Origin: Pseudomonas palleroniana
GTDB lineage: Bacteria > Pseudomonadota > Gammaproteobacteria > Pseudomonadales > Pseudomonadaceae
DNA: 64,000 bases
Reading direction: 5' to 3'
NCBI RefSeq assembly: GCF_003031675.1
Contig: NZ_PYWX01000032.1
Location: 152,177-216,176, forward strand
Shown here: positions 53,435-61,799 of the stretch, one piece after another
Layout: each line of letters opens with the position of its first letter
Position numbering within the stretch: position 1 is the stretch's first letter
Translations under genes and position numbers: made by a program
Notes under the pieces: generated by a model
Database searches by the model: none
What the model was told of the DNA's origin: nothing
The model's input: only the letters and a program-made list of their open reading frames with translations

Positions 53435-54404
53435 ATTGACGATGACAACACCCCATAAAACCGAACGCGTGCGTGAACTGATGCGCACCGTGGGCATGCT
53501 GCCGGTGCTGGTCCTGCTGCTGGTGGGCTTTGCCCTGGCCAGTGAAAACTTCCTCACCGTGCAGAACCTGTCGATCATCACCCAACAGGCTTCGGTCAAC
53601 GTGGTGCTGGCGGCGGGCATGACCTTTGTGATTCTCACGGCGGGGATCGACCTGTCGGTCGGTGCGATTCTCGCGGCGTCCGCCGTGGTCGCCTTGCAGG
53701 CATCGATGTCGCCGCAGTTCGGCATGTTCGGGATCGCCGCCGGCATCGGCTTCGGGTTGTTGCTGGGCCTGGTCAATGGCGGGTTGATCGCCTTCATGCG
53801 CCTGCCGCCGTTTATCGTCACCCTGGGCGCGCTCACCGCCATGCGTGGCCTGGCGCGTTTGCTGGCGGACGACAAGACCGTGTTCAACCCGGACCTGCCC
53901 TTCGCATTTATCGGCAATGACTCGATCCTCGGCGTGCCGTGGCTGGTGGTGATCGCCGTGGCAGTGGTGGCGTTGTCGTGGTTCATCCTGCGCCGCACGG
54001 TGATGGGCGTGCAGATCTATTCGGTGGGCGGCAACCCCGAGGCGGCGCGGCTGTCGGGGATCAAGGTGTGGAAGGTGCTGCTCTTTGTCTATGCCATGTC
54101 CGGCGCATTGGCCGGGCTGGGTGCGGTGATGAGCGCTTCACGCCTGTTCGCCGCCAACGGCCTGCAACTGGGCCAGTCCTATGAGCTGGATGCAATCGCC
54201 GCAGTGATCCTCGGCGGCACCAGTTTCACCGGCGGTGTCGGCACCATCGGCGGCACCCTGATCGGCGCGCTGATTATCGCGGTGCTCACCAACGGCCTGG
54301 TGCTGCTGGGGGTGTCGGACATCTGGCAGTACATCATCAAGGGGATCGTGATCATCGGTGCGGTCGCGCTGGATCGCTATCGCCAGTCCGGTGCGCGGAC
54401 CTGA
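53427..54404 (+). CDS. rbsC: Sugar ABC transporter permease, RbsC type
   Basis: This 325-residue inner-membrane permease has about 8-10 hydrophobic segments. The EAA-like family signature is seen at [20 protein letters not shown] and [20 protein letters not shown], both typical of RbsC/AraH/XylH. The ATG at 53427 lies within the ATPase stop region (8-base overlap), which decides against the longer frame from 53367. It pairs with the ATPase as a dimer of each in the membrane. Confidence 0.9.
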   Translation: MAELTMTTPHKTERVRELMRTVGMLPVLVLLLVGFALASENFLTVQNLSIITQQASVNVVLAAGMTFVILTAGIDLSVGAILAASAVVALQASMSPQFGMFGIAAGIGFGLLLGLVNGGLIAFMRLPPFIVTLGALTAMRGLARLLADDKTVFNPDLPFAFIGNDSILGVPWLVVIAVAVVALSWFILRRTVMGVQIYSVGGNPEAARLSGIKVWKVLLFVYAMSGALAGLGAVMSASRLFAANGLQLGQSYELDAIAAVILGGTSFTGGVGTIGGTLIGALIIAVLTNGLVLLGVSDIWQYIIKGIVIIGAVALDRYRQSGART

Positions 54405-54438
54405 GTTCACTCAAACAACAATCACAAGAGAGACCGGC

Positions 54439-55371
54439 ATGAACTTCAAACGACTGTTTCCCGTCATTGCCTTGGCTACCCTGGTGTCCCAGGCCGTCGA
54501 TGCTCGTGAACTCAAGGCCCTGGGCATCAGCATGGGCTCATTGGGCAACCCGTATTTCGTGACCCTGGCCGACGGTGCCACGGCCCGGGCCAAGGAGCTC
54601 AACCCCAACGTCAAAGTCACCTCGGTGTCGGCCGACTATGACCTGAGCAAGCAATTTTCCCAGATCGATAACTTCATTTCGTCCAAGGTCGATTTGATCC
54701 TGCTCAACGCCGTCGACCCGTCGGCCATGGCCTCTGCGATCAAGAAAGCCCGGGATGCGGGGATTGTGGTGGTGGCGGTGGATGTGGACGCCAAGGGCGT
54801 GAATGCCACGGTGCAGACCGACAACGTCGAAGCCGGCAAGCTGGCCTGCCAGTTCCTGGTGGACAAACTCTCGGGCAAGGGCAACGTGATCATCCAGAAC
54901 GGTCCGCAGGTCACCGCCGTGACCGATCGCGTCAAAGGCTGCAAGGCGGCATTCGCCGCAGCGCCGGGGATCAAGGTGCTCTCGGACGACCAGGACGGTA
55001 AAGGCTCGCGCGAAGGCGGCTTGAACGTAATGCAGGGTTACCTGACGCGCTTCCCGAAAATCGATGGGCTGTTCGCGATCAATGACCCGCAAGCCATCGG
55101 CAGCGACCTGGCGGCCAAGCAACTGAAACGCAGCGGCATGCTCATCACCTCGGTGGACGGCGCGCCGGATATCGAGAACGCGCTGAAGACCGACACGCAG
55201 ATCCAGGCGTCCGCCAGCCAGGACCCATGGGCCATGGCCCAGACGGCGGTGAATGTGGGCAACGACATTCTCAATGACAAGGCCCCGGCCGAAGCGGTGA
55301 CCCTGCTCACGCCGAAACTGATCACCCGCGACAACGTCGCTACGTACAGCGGCTGGTCGAGCAAACATTGA
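54439..55371 (+). CDS. rbsB: Sugar ABC transporter periplasmic binding protein, RbsB type
   Basis: This 310-residue pentose-type binding protein has a signal peptide (about 1-23, LFPVIALATLVSQAVDA). The mature part begins with LKALGISMGSLGNPYFVTLA, the ribose-binding protein pattern, and has VDPSAMASAIKKARDAGIVV and a second lobe with TSVDGAPDIENAL. GAGAGACC precedes the ATG. The order ATPase-permease-binding protein differs from the classical rbsDACBK only in lacking D and K; the kinase here is of xylulose type. Confidence 0.9.
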   Translation: MNFKRLFPVIALATLVSQAVDARELKALGISMGSLGNPYFVTLADGATARAKELNPNVKVTSVSADYDLSKQFSQIDNFISSKVDLILLNAVDPSAMASAIKKARDAGIVVVAVDVDAKGVNATVQTDNVEAGKLACQFLVDKLSGKGNVIIQNGPQVTAVTDRVKGCKAAFAAAPGIKVLSDDQDGKGSREGGLNVMQGYLTRFPKIDGLFAINDPQAIGSDLAAKQLKRSGMLITSVDGAPDIENALKTDTQIQASASQDPWAMAQTAVNVGNDILNDKAPAEAVTLLTPKLITRDNVATYSGWSSKH

Positions 55372-55395
55372 TCCACTGAGCAAGGGGCAAGCGCC

Positions 55396-56397
55396 GTGGT
55401 CACCATGGATGACGTGGCAAGCCGGGCGGGGGTGTCGACCTCCACCGTCTCCCACGTATTGAACGGCACGCGCAAGGTCAGCCCGGTGACGGTGCAGGCG
55501 GTACAGCGCGCCATTGAGGAGCTGGGGTATATCCCCAACACCCTGGCGCGCTCGCTGGCCCGCTCCAGCACCAGCACGATCGGCGTGGCGATCTCGGCGC
55601 TGTCCAACCACTATTTCAGCGAAACCGTGCACGCCATCGAAACCGAGTGTGCCAAGCACGGTTACATGATGTTGTTCGTCGATACCCACGATGACCCCGA
55701 GCAAGAGTTGCGCGTGGTCACGGCGCTGCATCATCGGCGGGTTGACGGGATGGTGCTGGCCCCCTCGAATGGCTCCAAAGCGCTGGACTACCTGCGGGCC
55801 AACCAGATCCCCGCAGTGCTGGTGGACCGCATGATGAGCGAGCAGTTTGACCAGGTCGGGGTGGACAACGCCCAGCCGACCCAGGCTCTGATCGCTCATC
55901 TGATCGCCCATGGTCACCGTCGCATCGGCTTCATTGCCGGACGCGAGGGCTTCAGTACCACGGATGAGCGGGTGGCGGGGTATCGCGCCGCGTTGCAGGC
56001 GGCGGGGTTGGCGTTTGATGCGCAATTGCTGGTCAATGGCGGCTCAAATACGCAGCCGGCGCGCCAGGCCACCGCGCAGTTGCTCGGCCTGGCGGCGCCA
56101 CCCACGGCGATCATGGCCGGCAATAACCTGATGACCCTGGGCGCCATGCACGCGTTGCGTGACGCACACATAGCGGTGCCGGGGCAGATGGCCCTGGTGG
56201 GTTTCGATGATTTTGACTGGGCGGATTTTTTTGTGCCGCGCCTGACTTTGATTGCCCAGCCGGTGCAGGCCCTGGGCGCGCGGGCGGTGGATCTGCTGCT
56301 GCAACGCATGGCCAGGCCCGACGCGCCGACCCAGAGCGTGCGCCTGGCGCCCACCCTGCGACTTCGCCATTCATGTGGCTGTATTGGATTGGAATAA
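55396..56397 (+). CDS. rbsR: LacI-family repressor of the sugar operon
   Basis: This 333-residue regulator has the N-terminal LacI helix-turn-helix and hinge (VTMDDVASRAGVSTSTVSHV; hinge NTLARSLARSSTSTIG) and a periplasmic-binding-like ligand domain (about 60-333). It starts with GTG. It lies inside the operon, 24 bases after the binding-protein gene and 7 bases before the kinase gene, so it is autoregulated. It is expected to bind the palindromes at 51790-51833 and release them when its sugar is present. Confidence 0.88.
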   Translation: MVTMDDVASRAGVSTSTVSHVLNGTRKVSPVTVQAVQRAIEELGYIPNTLARSLARSSTSTIGVAISALSNHYFSETVHAIETECAKHGYMMLFVDTHDDPEQELRVVTALHHRRVDGMVLAPSNGSKALDYLRANQIPAVLVDRMMSEQFDQVGVDNAQPTQALIAHLIAHGHRRIGFIAGREGFSTTDERVAGYRAALQAAGLAFDAQLLVNGGSNTQPARQATAQLLGLAAPPTAIMAGNNLMTLGAMHALRDAHIAVPGQMALVGFDDFDWADFFVPRLTLIAQPVQALGARAVDLLLQRMARPDAPTQSVRLAPTLRLRHSCGCIGLE

Positions 56398-56404
56398 CCC
56401 CCAT

Positions 56405-57895
56405 ATGAGCAGTCCTGTTTCCCTCGGCATAGACCTCGGCACCTCGGAACTCAAGGCGATCCTGATGGACCTCGACGGCGTCGTGCTGGCCCACGCCGGA
56501 GTGCGCTTGAGCGTGTCGCGGCGCCACAACGGCTGGTCCGAACAGGCACCGCAGGATTGGTGGCTGGCTTGCGTGCAGGCGCTGGAGCAATTGCGTGCCC
56601 ATGAAGCGTTCACGCGTGTCGCCTGTATCGGCCTGTCGGGGCAGATGCACGGTGCGGTGTTGCTGGGCAAGGACGACCGCGTGCTGTACCCGGCCATCCT
56701 GTGGGATGACTCGCGGGCGGTGGCCGAGGCCGAACAACTGGGCAGCGAGTTTGCCGAAGTGACCGGCAGCTTGCCCATGGCCGGGCTGACCGCGCCCAAG
56801 CTGCTGTGGCTGCAACAGCATGAGCCTGACGTCTTCGCCGCGATTGATTGCGTGTTGTCGCCCAAGGATTACCTGCGGTTGCGCTTGAGTGGCGAGCGCA
56901 TCAGCGAGATGTCCGATGCCGCCGGTACGCTGTGGCTGGACGTGGCGCAGCGTGAGTGGTTTACCCCGATGGTGCGTGCCACGGGCCTGGTGCCGCAACA
57001 GCTGCCCCGGCTGGTCGAAGGCGGTGCCGCCAGTGCCGTGTTGACGGCCGGCGACCTGGGGCTGGCGCCTGGCGTGGTGATCGCCGGCGGCGGTGGCGAC
57101 AACCCGGTGGCTGCAGTGGGCATGGGTGCCATCAACGCCGGCGATGGTTTCATCACCCTGGGCACCAGCGCGGCGGTCGTCGCCATCACTGATCACGCTG
57201 CCGGTAACCCGGGCGGTGCGGTGCACAGTTTCTGCCATGCATTGCCGCGCCGCTGGTACACCATGGGGGCCATGCTGGCCGGGGCGAGTTGCCTGCGCTG
57301 GGTCACGCGGCTGACCGGCATGCCGGACGAACAGGCCTTGCTGGATCAGATCCAGGCGCAATGGCCGATCGAGCAGCCCGTGCCCCCGGAGATGCCGCTG
57401 TTCCTGCCGTACCTGGCCGGCGAGCGCACCCCCCACAATGACCCGCTGCTGCGCGGCGGTTTTATGGGCCTGGGCCATGATTGCACGGCGGCCATGCTCG
57501 GTTATGCGGTGCTGGAGGGCGTGGGTTTCGGTTTGCTGGATGCGTGGCACGCGGTGCAATCGGCCGGTGCCCACGTCGAGCGCTTTACCTTGGTTGGTGG
57601 CGGGGCGCGCAGTGAATACTGGGCACAACTGCTGGCCAATATTCTGCAGCGGGAAGTTTTCACGCTGCGCGGCAGCGAGTTAAGCGCCTGTATCGGTGCG
57701 GCGAAGCTGGGGTTCCTGGCGATCGGGCAGGGCGACAGGTTGTTGGAAACCGGCATGCCGGTCAAGGCGCGGTACTGGCCGGACCTCACACAGCAGCCGC
57801 GGTTAAACGCACGTTATCGCCAGTTTCAAGGCTTGCTGGCCGCCGCCAAGGGGCTGCACGCCGTCAGTCAGCCAAGGGCGGCAAGCGCCGTTTGA
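56405..57895 (+). CDS. xylB: Xylulokinase (FGGY family)
   Basis: This 496-residue sugar kinase phosphorylates xylulose or a related pentulose with ATP. The N-terminal ATPase fold opens LGIDLGTSELKAILMDL, and GLSGQMHGAVLL contains the substrate-contact QMHG typical of xylulokinase. The second domain has GGGGDNPVAAVGMGAI and GGGARSEYWAQLLANIL. ATG 56405 comes 7 bases after the regulator stop. No isomerase or pentitol dehydrogenase is present, so the true substrate may be a ketose or pentulose taken up as such. Its 3' end overlaps the convergent Lrp gene by 32 bases. Confidence 0.9.
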   Translation: MSSPVSLGIDLGTSELKAILMDLDGVVLAHAGVRLSVSRRHNGWSEQAPQDWWLACVQALEQLRAHEAFTRVACIGLSGQMHGAVLLGKDDRVLYPAILWDDSRAVAEAEQLGSEFAEVTGSLPMAGLTAPKLLWLQQHEPDVFAAIDCVLSPKDYLRLRLSGERISEMSDAAGTLWLDVAQREWFTPMVRATGLVPQQLPRLVEGGAASAVLTAGDLGLAPGVVIAGGGGDNPVAAVGMGAINAGDGFITLGTSAAVVAITDHAAGNPGGAVHSFCHALPRRWYTMGAMLAGASCLRWVTRLTGMPDEQALLDQIQAQWPIEQPVPPEMPLFLPYLAGERTPHNDPLLRGGFMGLGHDCTAAMLGYAVLEGVGFGLLDAWHAVQSAGAHVERFTLVGGGARSEYWAQLLANILQREVFTLRGSELSACIGAAKLGFLAIGQGDRLLETGMPVKARYWPDLTQQPRLNARYRQFQGLLAAAKGLHAVSQPRAASAV

Positions 57896-58304
57896 CCGGG
57901 GTTTTCTTGACGATGGCGGTATTGGTTTCGGCGTAGGTGTTGAGCCGGTCGAGCAGGGTGTCGAGCTGTTCCATGGTGCGTACATGCAAGCGCGCAATAA
58001 AGCAGTCATCACCGGTGACCTTGTCGCATTCGGTGAACTCCGGGATCGCCTGGATCTGCCGCTCCACTTCCTGCAATTTGCCGGGTAACGGGCGGATGCG
58101 CACGATGGCTTGCAGCAGGTAGCCGAAATGCCGGGGGTCGATGTCGACGGTGTAGTGAGTCAGCACGCCGCGCTCCTCCAGGCGGCGCAGGCGCTCGCCA
58201 ACGCTGGGCGAGGACAACCCGGTGATGCCCGCCAGAGCCTTGAGCGACAGCCGCGAGTCATCCATCAAGGCGGCGATCAGTTGCTGGTCGATGGTGTCAA
58301 TCAT
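57864..58304 (-). CDS. Lrp/AsnC-family regulator
   Basis: This 146-residue feast/famine regulator has an N-terminal winged helix (DTIDQQLIAALMDDSRLSLK, then LSSPSVGERLRRLEERGV) and a C-terminal RAM domain (about 68-140) that binds amino acids and forms octamers. It is divergent, 109 bases apart, from an EamA exporter gene, whose expression it probably controls. Its 3' end runs 32 bases into the end of xylB. Confidence 0.9.
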   Translation of the reverse strand: MIDTIDQQLIAALMDDSRLSLKALAGITGLSSPSVGERLRRLEERGVLTHYTVDIDPRHFGYLLQAIVRIRPLPGKLQEVERQIQAIPEFTECDKVTGDDCFIARLHVRTMEQLDTLLDRLNTYAETNTAIVKKTPVKRRLPPLAD

Positions 58305-58413
58305 GATGTTCGCCTAATAAGAAAAGGTGATTTTGGTTTTTTGCCTTTTTTAGTCGCTGGAGCCACTGCCAAGCAGATTGCCATAATTGAGCCTCACTTG
58401 AGGAGTCTCAATC

Positions 58414-59316
58414 ATGGATACATCCATCCGTCGCGGGTCATGGGAAATGGTCGCCGCCATGCTGATCTCCGGCACCATTGGCTGGTTTGTGCTGGTGTCT
58501 GGCGTGTCGGTCATCGAAGTGGTGTTCTGGCGTTGCGTGATCGGGGGGCTGACGCTGCTGCTGGTGTGTGCACTACTGGGCTATTTGCGCCTGGACTTGC
58601 TCACCTGGGCCACGCTGGGGCTGGCCATGCTCAGCGGGGTGGCCATCGTCGGCAACTGGCTGCTGCTGTTCGAGTCCTATTCCCGCGCGTCCATCGCCAT
58701 CAGTACGGCGGTGTACAACGTCCAGCCGTTCATGCTGGTGATGTTGGCGGCGGTGTTTCTCGGGGAAAAGATCACCGTGCAGAAACTGGCGTGGTTGAGT
58801 GTGGCGTTCCTCGGCATGCTGGCGATTGTCACCGCCCATGGCGCGCAACAGAGCGGCGGCGGTGATTACTTGACGGGCATCGCCCTGGCCCTGGGCGCGG
58901 CGTTTTTGTACGCGGTGGCGGCGCTGATCATCAAACGCCTGAAAGCCGTGCCACCGCACTTGATGGCCTTGATCCAGGTCATCACCGGTGCCTTGTTGCT
59001 GGCGCCATTGGTGCCCTGGAACAGCTTGCCGGCGGCGGGCAACGCATGGGCGGCCTTGGCCACCCTTGGCGTGGTGCATACCGGCTTGATGTATGTATTG
59101 CTCTACGGCGCGATCCAGAAACTGCCGACGGCGATCACCGGCGCGCTGTCGTTTATCTACCCGATTGCAGCGATTTTCGTGGATTGGATTGCGTTCGGAC
59201 ATCGCCTGGGCTGGCTGCAATGGCTGGGCGTGGCGGCGATTCTGCTGGCGGCGGCAGGGTTGCAGCGGGGCTGGTGGTGGCCCCTGAAAGCCCCTGGCCG
59301 AATTGAAAAGGCGTGA
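58414..59316 (+). CDS. EamA-family (DMT) transporter
   Basis: This 300-residue inner-membrane protein of the drug/metabolite transporter superfamily has ten predicted helices in two EamA halves: the first ends near AAVFLGEKITVQKLAWLSVA, the second near IYPIAAIFVDWIAFGHRL. Both halves have the family pattern of an acidic or polar loop before helix 5. Members export amino acids or metabolites. GAGGAG precedes the ATG. Divergence from an Lrp regulator suggests amino-acid-triggered export. Confidence 0.88.
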   Translation: MDTSIRRGSWEMVAAMLISGTIGWFVLVSGVSVIEVVFWRCVIGGLTLLLVCALLGYLRLDLLTWATLGLAMLSGVAIVGNWLLLFESYSRASIAISTAVYNVQPFMLVMLAAVFLGEKITVQKLAWLSVAFLGMLAIVTAHGAQQSGGGDYLTGIALALGAAFLYAVAALIIKRLKAVPPHLMALIQVITGALLLAPLVPWNSLPAAGNAWAALATLGVVHTGLMYVLLYGAIQKLPTAITGALSFIYPIAAIFVDWIAFGHRLGWLQWLGVAAILLAAAGLQRGWWWPLKAPGRIEKA

Positions 59317-59429
59317 TCCCTGCGCCTTAGATGGAACAGATTCCTACGCAGGCGCCACACAGGGTGGACGGATGCCAGGTTGCGGGTCTACCGCAGCCTG
59401 GAGCAAATTCCCCACCCCAATGGCGAACG

Positions 59430-61736
59430 ATGAAAACCACTCTTTTTACCTTTCCAACCCCTGACTACCTGGCAGGAAACGTTCAAGCCGCAATAGAACC
59501 CGGCAACGTCCGTCACAAGGGTGCGCTTGATGCCCCTGCGGCGGTGAAGCGTGAGTTGGCGGCGGCGCCGTCGGGCCTGAGCAAAAACTCGGCCAGCTGG
59601 GTGAGTTTTCAGCATGGCGTCAATCTGGCTGAAGGCATCGAGCCTGGCTCATCCAAGCGCATGACCCAGCAAGAGCTGATCGCTTTGCCAGGGAAAATGA
59701 GTGCCACGGCGGTGACCCCCGAGCAGGCGCTTTTCATTGCTGCGGCCCGCGTAGGTCCTGCGCTGGAATGGGCGGTGGCGAATGGCATCCTTGAGCGGAA
59801 AACCGAATATTCACAGGCGGACATTCAAAAAGCCGTTGCCGCACTGGATAAACACCTCGAAGAAATAGCGGACGCCGTCAACAGTCTTTCCACGCCCATG
59901 CCAATGCGCAAGGACTATTTCATCGGCACACAGCAGGTGTCCCCGATCAAGGGCCATGCCGACCCGGACAACAAAACCTACCCGGTGGCGCTCTACGACG
60001 ACAAACGGTTCGGTGAGGACTTCAAAACGGATCTGGCGAACAAGAAAACCGCCTACGCCACGATTCTCCAGGAGGTGTTCTCGACCTTGCCCGTGCCGGA
60101 CCAGATTGCTATCGCCCAGGGCGACGTCGGTGTGTATGCAATGAGGTCATCGGGAACGGACGGCAAGCTGGAGCGCCGTACGTTCTTGCTCAAGGCTGTC
60201 CATCAGGGCAAGACCACCGTGTATGAGGTCAACCCTGAACAGGGGACGGTGGTTAAACGGGATGACTATATCGGTGTCTTCCAAGGCAGTAGCGTGATCG
60301 GAAAAAAACGCTTGCCCGACGGTGGTTACTCCGAGACGTTCACGGCGTGGCAAAAGCCGAATATTCAAGGCAGTCAGTACCAGGCCAACGTGGATAAGCA
60401 GCCCGGTGTGCAGCCGGACAACACGTCTTTTTCAGCGCAGCTTTACGCGCTGGAGCCCCTGGGGGAATTGCCGGCACCGACTGCAGGTGCGACCACTTCG
60501 TCCAACCCGCAGGCGCTGTTCCTGGAGCGCAACAAGCAGCTATCGACGCTAGTCGGCGAGAAGTTGTTTTACCTGAGCGATCTGGACTTGCTGCACAGCG
60601 CACAAGAGGACCCGGAACGCGTTACTGACGCCGAGAAAGATGACCGGAAAAACTATCAGGCATTCAAGCAAGAGAGGGAAAAACGTCGCGAAGTGCTGAA
60701 AGGTTTTGTGCCTCTCTGGCACGGAATCGAAGCAATCAGTGCCGGGCGCCCCATAGAAGGGCTCGCGCAGATATGGATAGATATTCTGGCCTTTTTGCTG
60801 CCGGTCGAAAAAGTCGTCACCGAAGTTGTAACGAGTGGCATCCGACTGGTGAAACCGGTCATTCCGAAGGTTCTGAAACCCTCAACCCACTTTGCCAGTT
60901 ACACCTTCAGGCCGGGTGCGCCAGGCGTCGCATGGGAAGGCGGTGTACAGGGATTGAAATGGGCGCCCAATACCTCGCAGAACCTGGCCAAGGGCGTCAA
61001 TCAGTTCAAACTCAACGCAACGCCGCTCTCCAAGGCCGGCTCGGGCATGCGTGAAATCCAGTACAACGGCGCCAGATATTTTGCCGGTGCCAAGCCGGAC
61101 GCCGGGGACAACGTGCACTATCTGCTGCGGGTACCGGACCCTCAAGACCCGACCCGGCTGGTGAGCAGCGGCATTATTGCCAAGCCGGATGAAACCGGCG
61201 TCTGGGCCAGGCGAGGGGTTCAAGGCGGCGAACGCCCCGGCGCAAAGAAAACGCAGGCAATGGATGCGAGTTCGAAAGGTCGCCTCCAGGCACCCGGCAA
61301 CACGGCGGCAAGTCAGAAATTGGTGAACCATCCAAACTGGCAGTCGGTAGTGGATTCGGGCACGTACAACGGGCAGCCGGTTTACATTCATTACACCAAT
61401 AAGGAAGGCGCAGAAGCGATTACGCGGCAGTTGAGTATTAATGATGCCTCGCGTGAAGCCACGCGTGCCGGCTCCAAAGGCGGGGTCTACGTTAACCCAC
61501 CGGGCCAGCAATTTAATGGTGAAAACGTCGAAACCCTGTTGTTTTTGGGTAACAAGCGCTACGAGGGGCGAGGTGACTATATGGTGATATTCAGCACGGA
61601 TCAGGTGCCGACGAATTTGGGTCCTGTCACGGCGGGCAGTCCGTTCGTCGAGCTGAAGTTTCCCAAAGGCATCAAACTGACGTCGGCGAACTTCCTGTAC
61701 GCGGGGCCTAACACGTTTCCCAATTATTTCGGTTGA
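59430..61736 (+). CDS. Toxin with C-terminal HYD1-type ADP-ribosyltransferase domain
   Basis: This 768-residue protein has no signal peptide. Residues about 50-560 look homologous to the later scaffold of the large toxin at 45265-50268: SWVSFQHG, a WAVANG segment, TTVYEVNPEQGTVVKRDD, and VPLWHGIEAISAGRPIEGLA before a hydrophobic IDILAFLLPVEKVV. The last 120 residues contain VYIHYTNKEGAEAI (His654), GSKGGVYVNPP and GDYMVIFSTD, the pattern of HYD1-signature ADP-ribosyltransferase toxins. The start is uncertain: ATG 59430 is chosen although its ribosome site is weak; 59331 is open too. No immunity gene follows. Confidence 0.75.
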   Translation: MKTTLFTFPTPDYLAGNVQAAIEPGNVRHKGALDAPAAVKRELAAAPSGLSKNSASWVSFQHGVNLAEGIEPGSSKRMTQQELIALPGKMSATAVTPEQALFIAAARVGPALEWAVANGILERKTEYSQADIQKAVAALDKHLEEIADAVNSLSTPMPMRKDYFIGTQQVSPIKGHADPDNKTYPVALYDDKRFGEDFKTDLANKKTAYATILQEVFSTLPVPDQIAIAQGDVGVYAMRSSGTDGKLERRTFLLKAVHQGKTTVYEVNPEQGTVVKRDDYIGVFQGSSVIGKKRLPDGGYSETFTAWQKPNIQGSQYQANVDKQPGVQPDNTSFSAQLYALEPLGELPAPTAGATTSSNPQALFLERNKQLSTLVGEKLFYLSDLDLLHSAQEDPERVTDAEKDDRKNYQAFKQEREKRREVLKGFVPLWHGIEAISAGRPIEGLAQIWIDILAFLLPVEKVVTEVVTSGIRLVKPVIPKVLKPSTHFASYTFRPGAPGVAWEGGVQGLKWAPNTSQNLAKGVNQFKLNATPLSKAGSGMREIQYNGARYFAGAKPDAGDNVHYLLRVPDPQDPTRLVSSGIIAKPDETGVWARRGVQGGERPGAKKTQAMDASSKGRLQAPGNTAASQKLVNHPNWQSVVDSGTYNGQPVYIHYTNKEGAEAITRQLSINDASREATRAGSKGGVYVNPPGQQFNGENVETLLFLGNKRYEGRGDYMVIFSTDQVPTNLGPVTAGSPFVELKFPKGIKLTSANFLYAGPNTFPNYFG

Positions 61737-61799
61737 GCGCCGCTGAGGCGCCAGGCGTCGGTTTCGTCCAACGCCTGGTTTATACCTCTCTGGGTCGAC

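Noticed and set aside
52526..57628. Minus-strand frames of about 490-505 codons opposite the sugar operon (52526-53998, 54538-56025, 56111-57628)
   Set aside because: They cross several real genes, including boundaries between them, and encode no recognisable domain.
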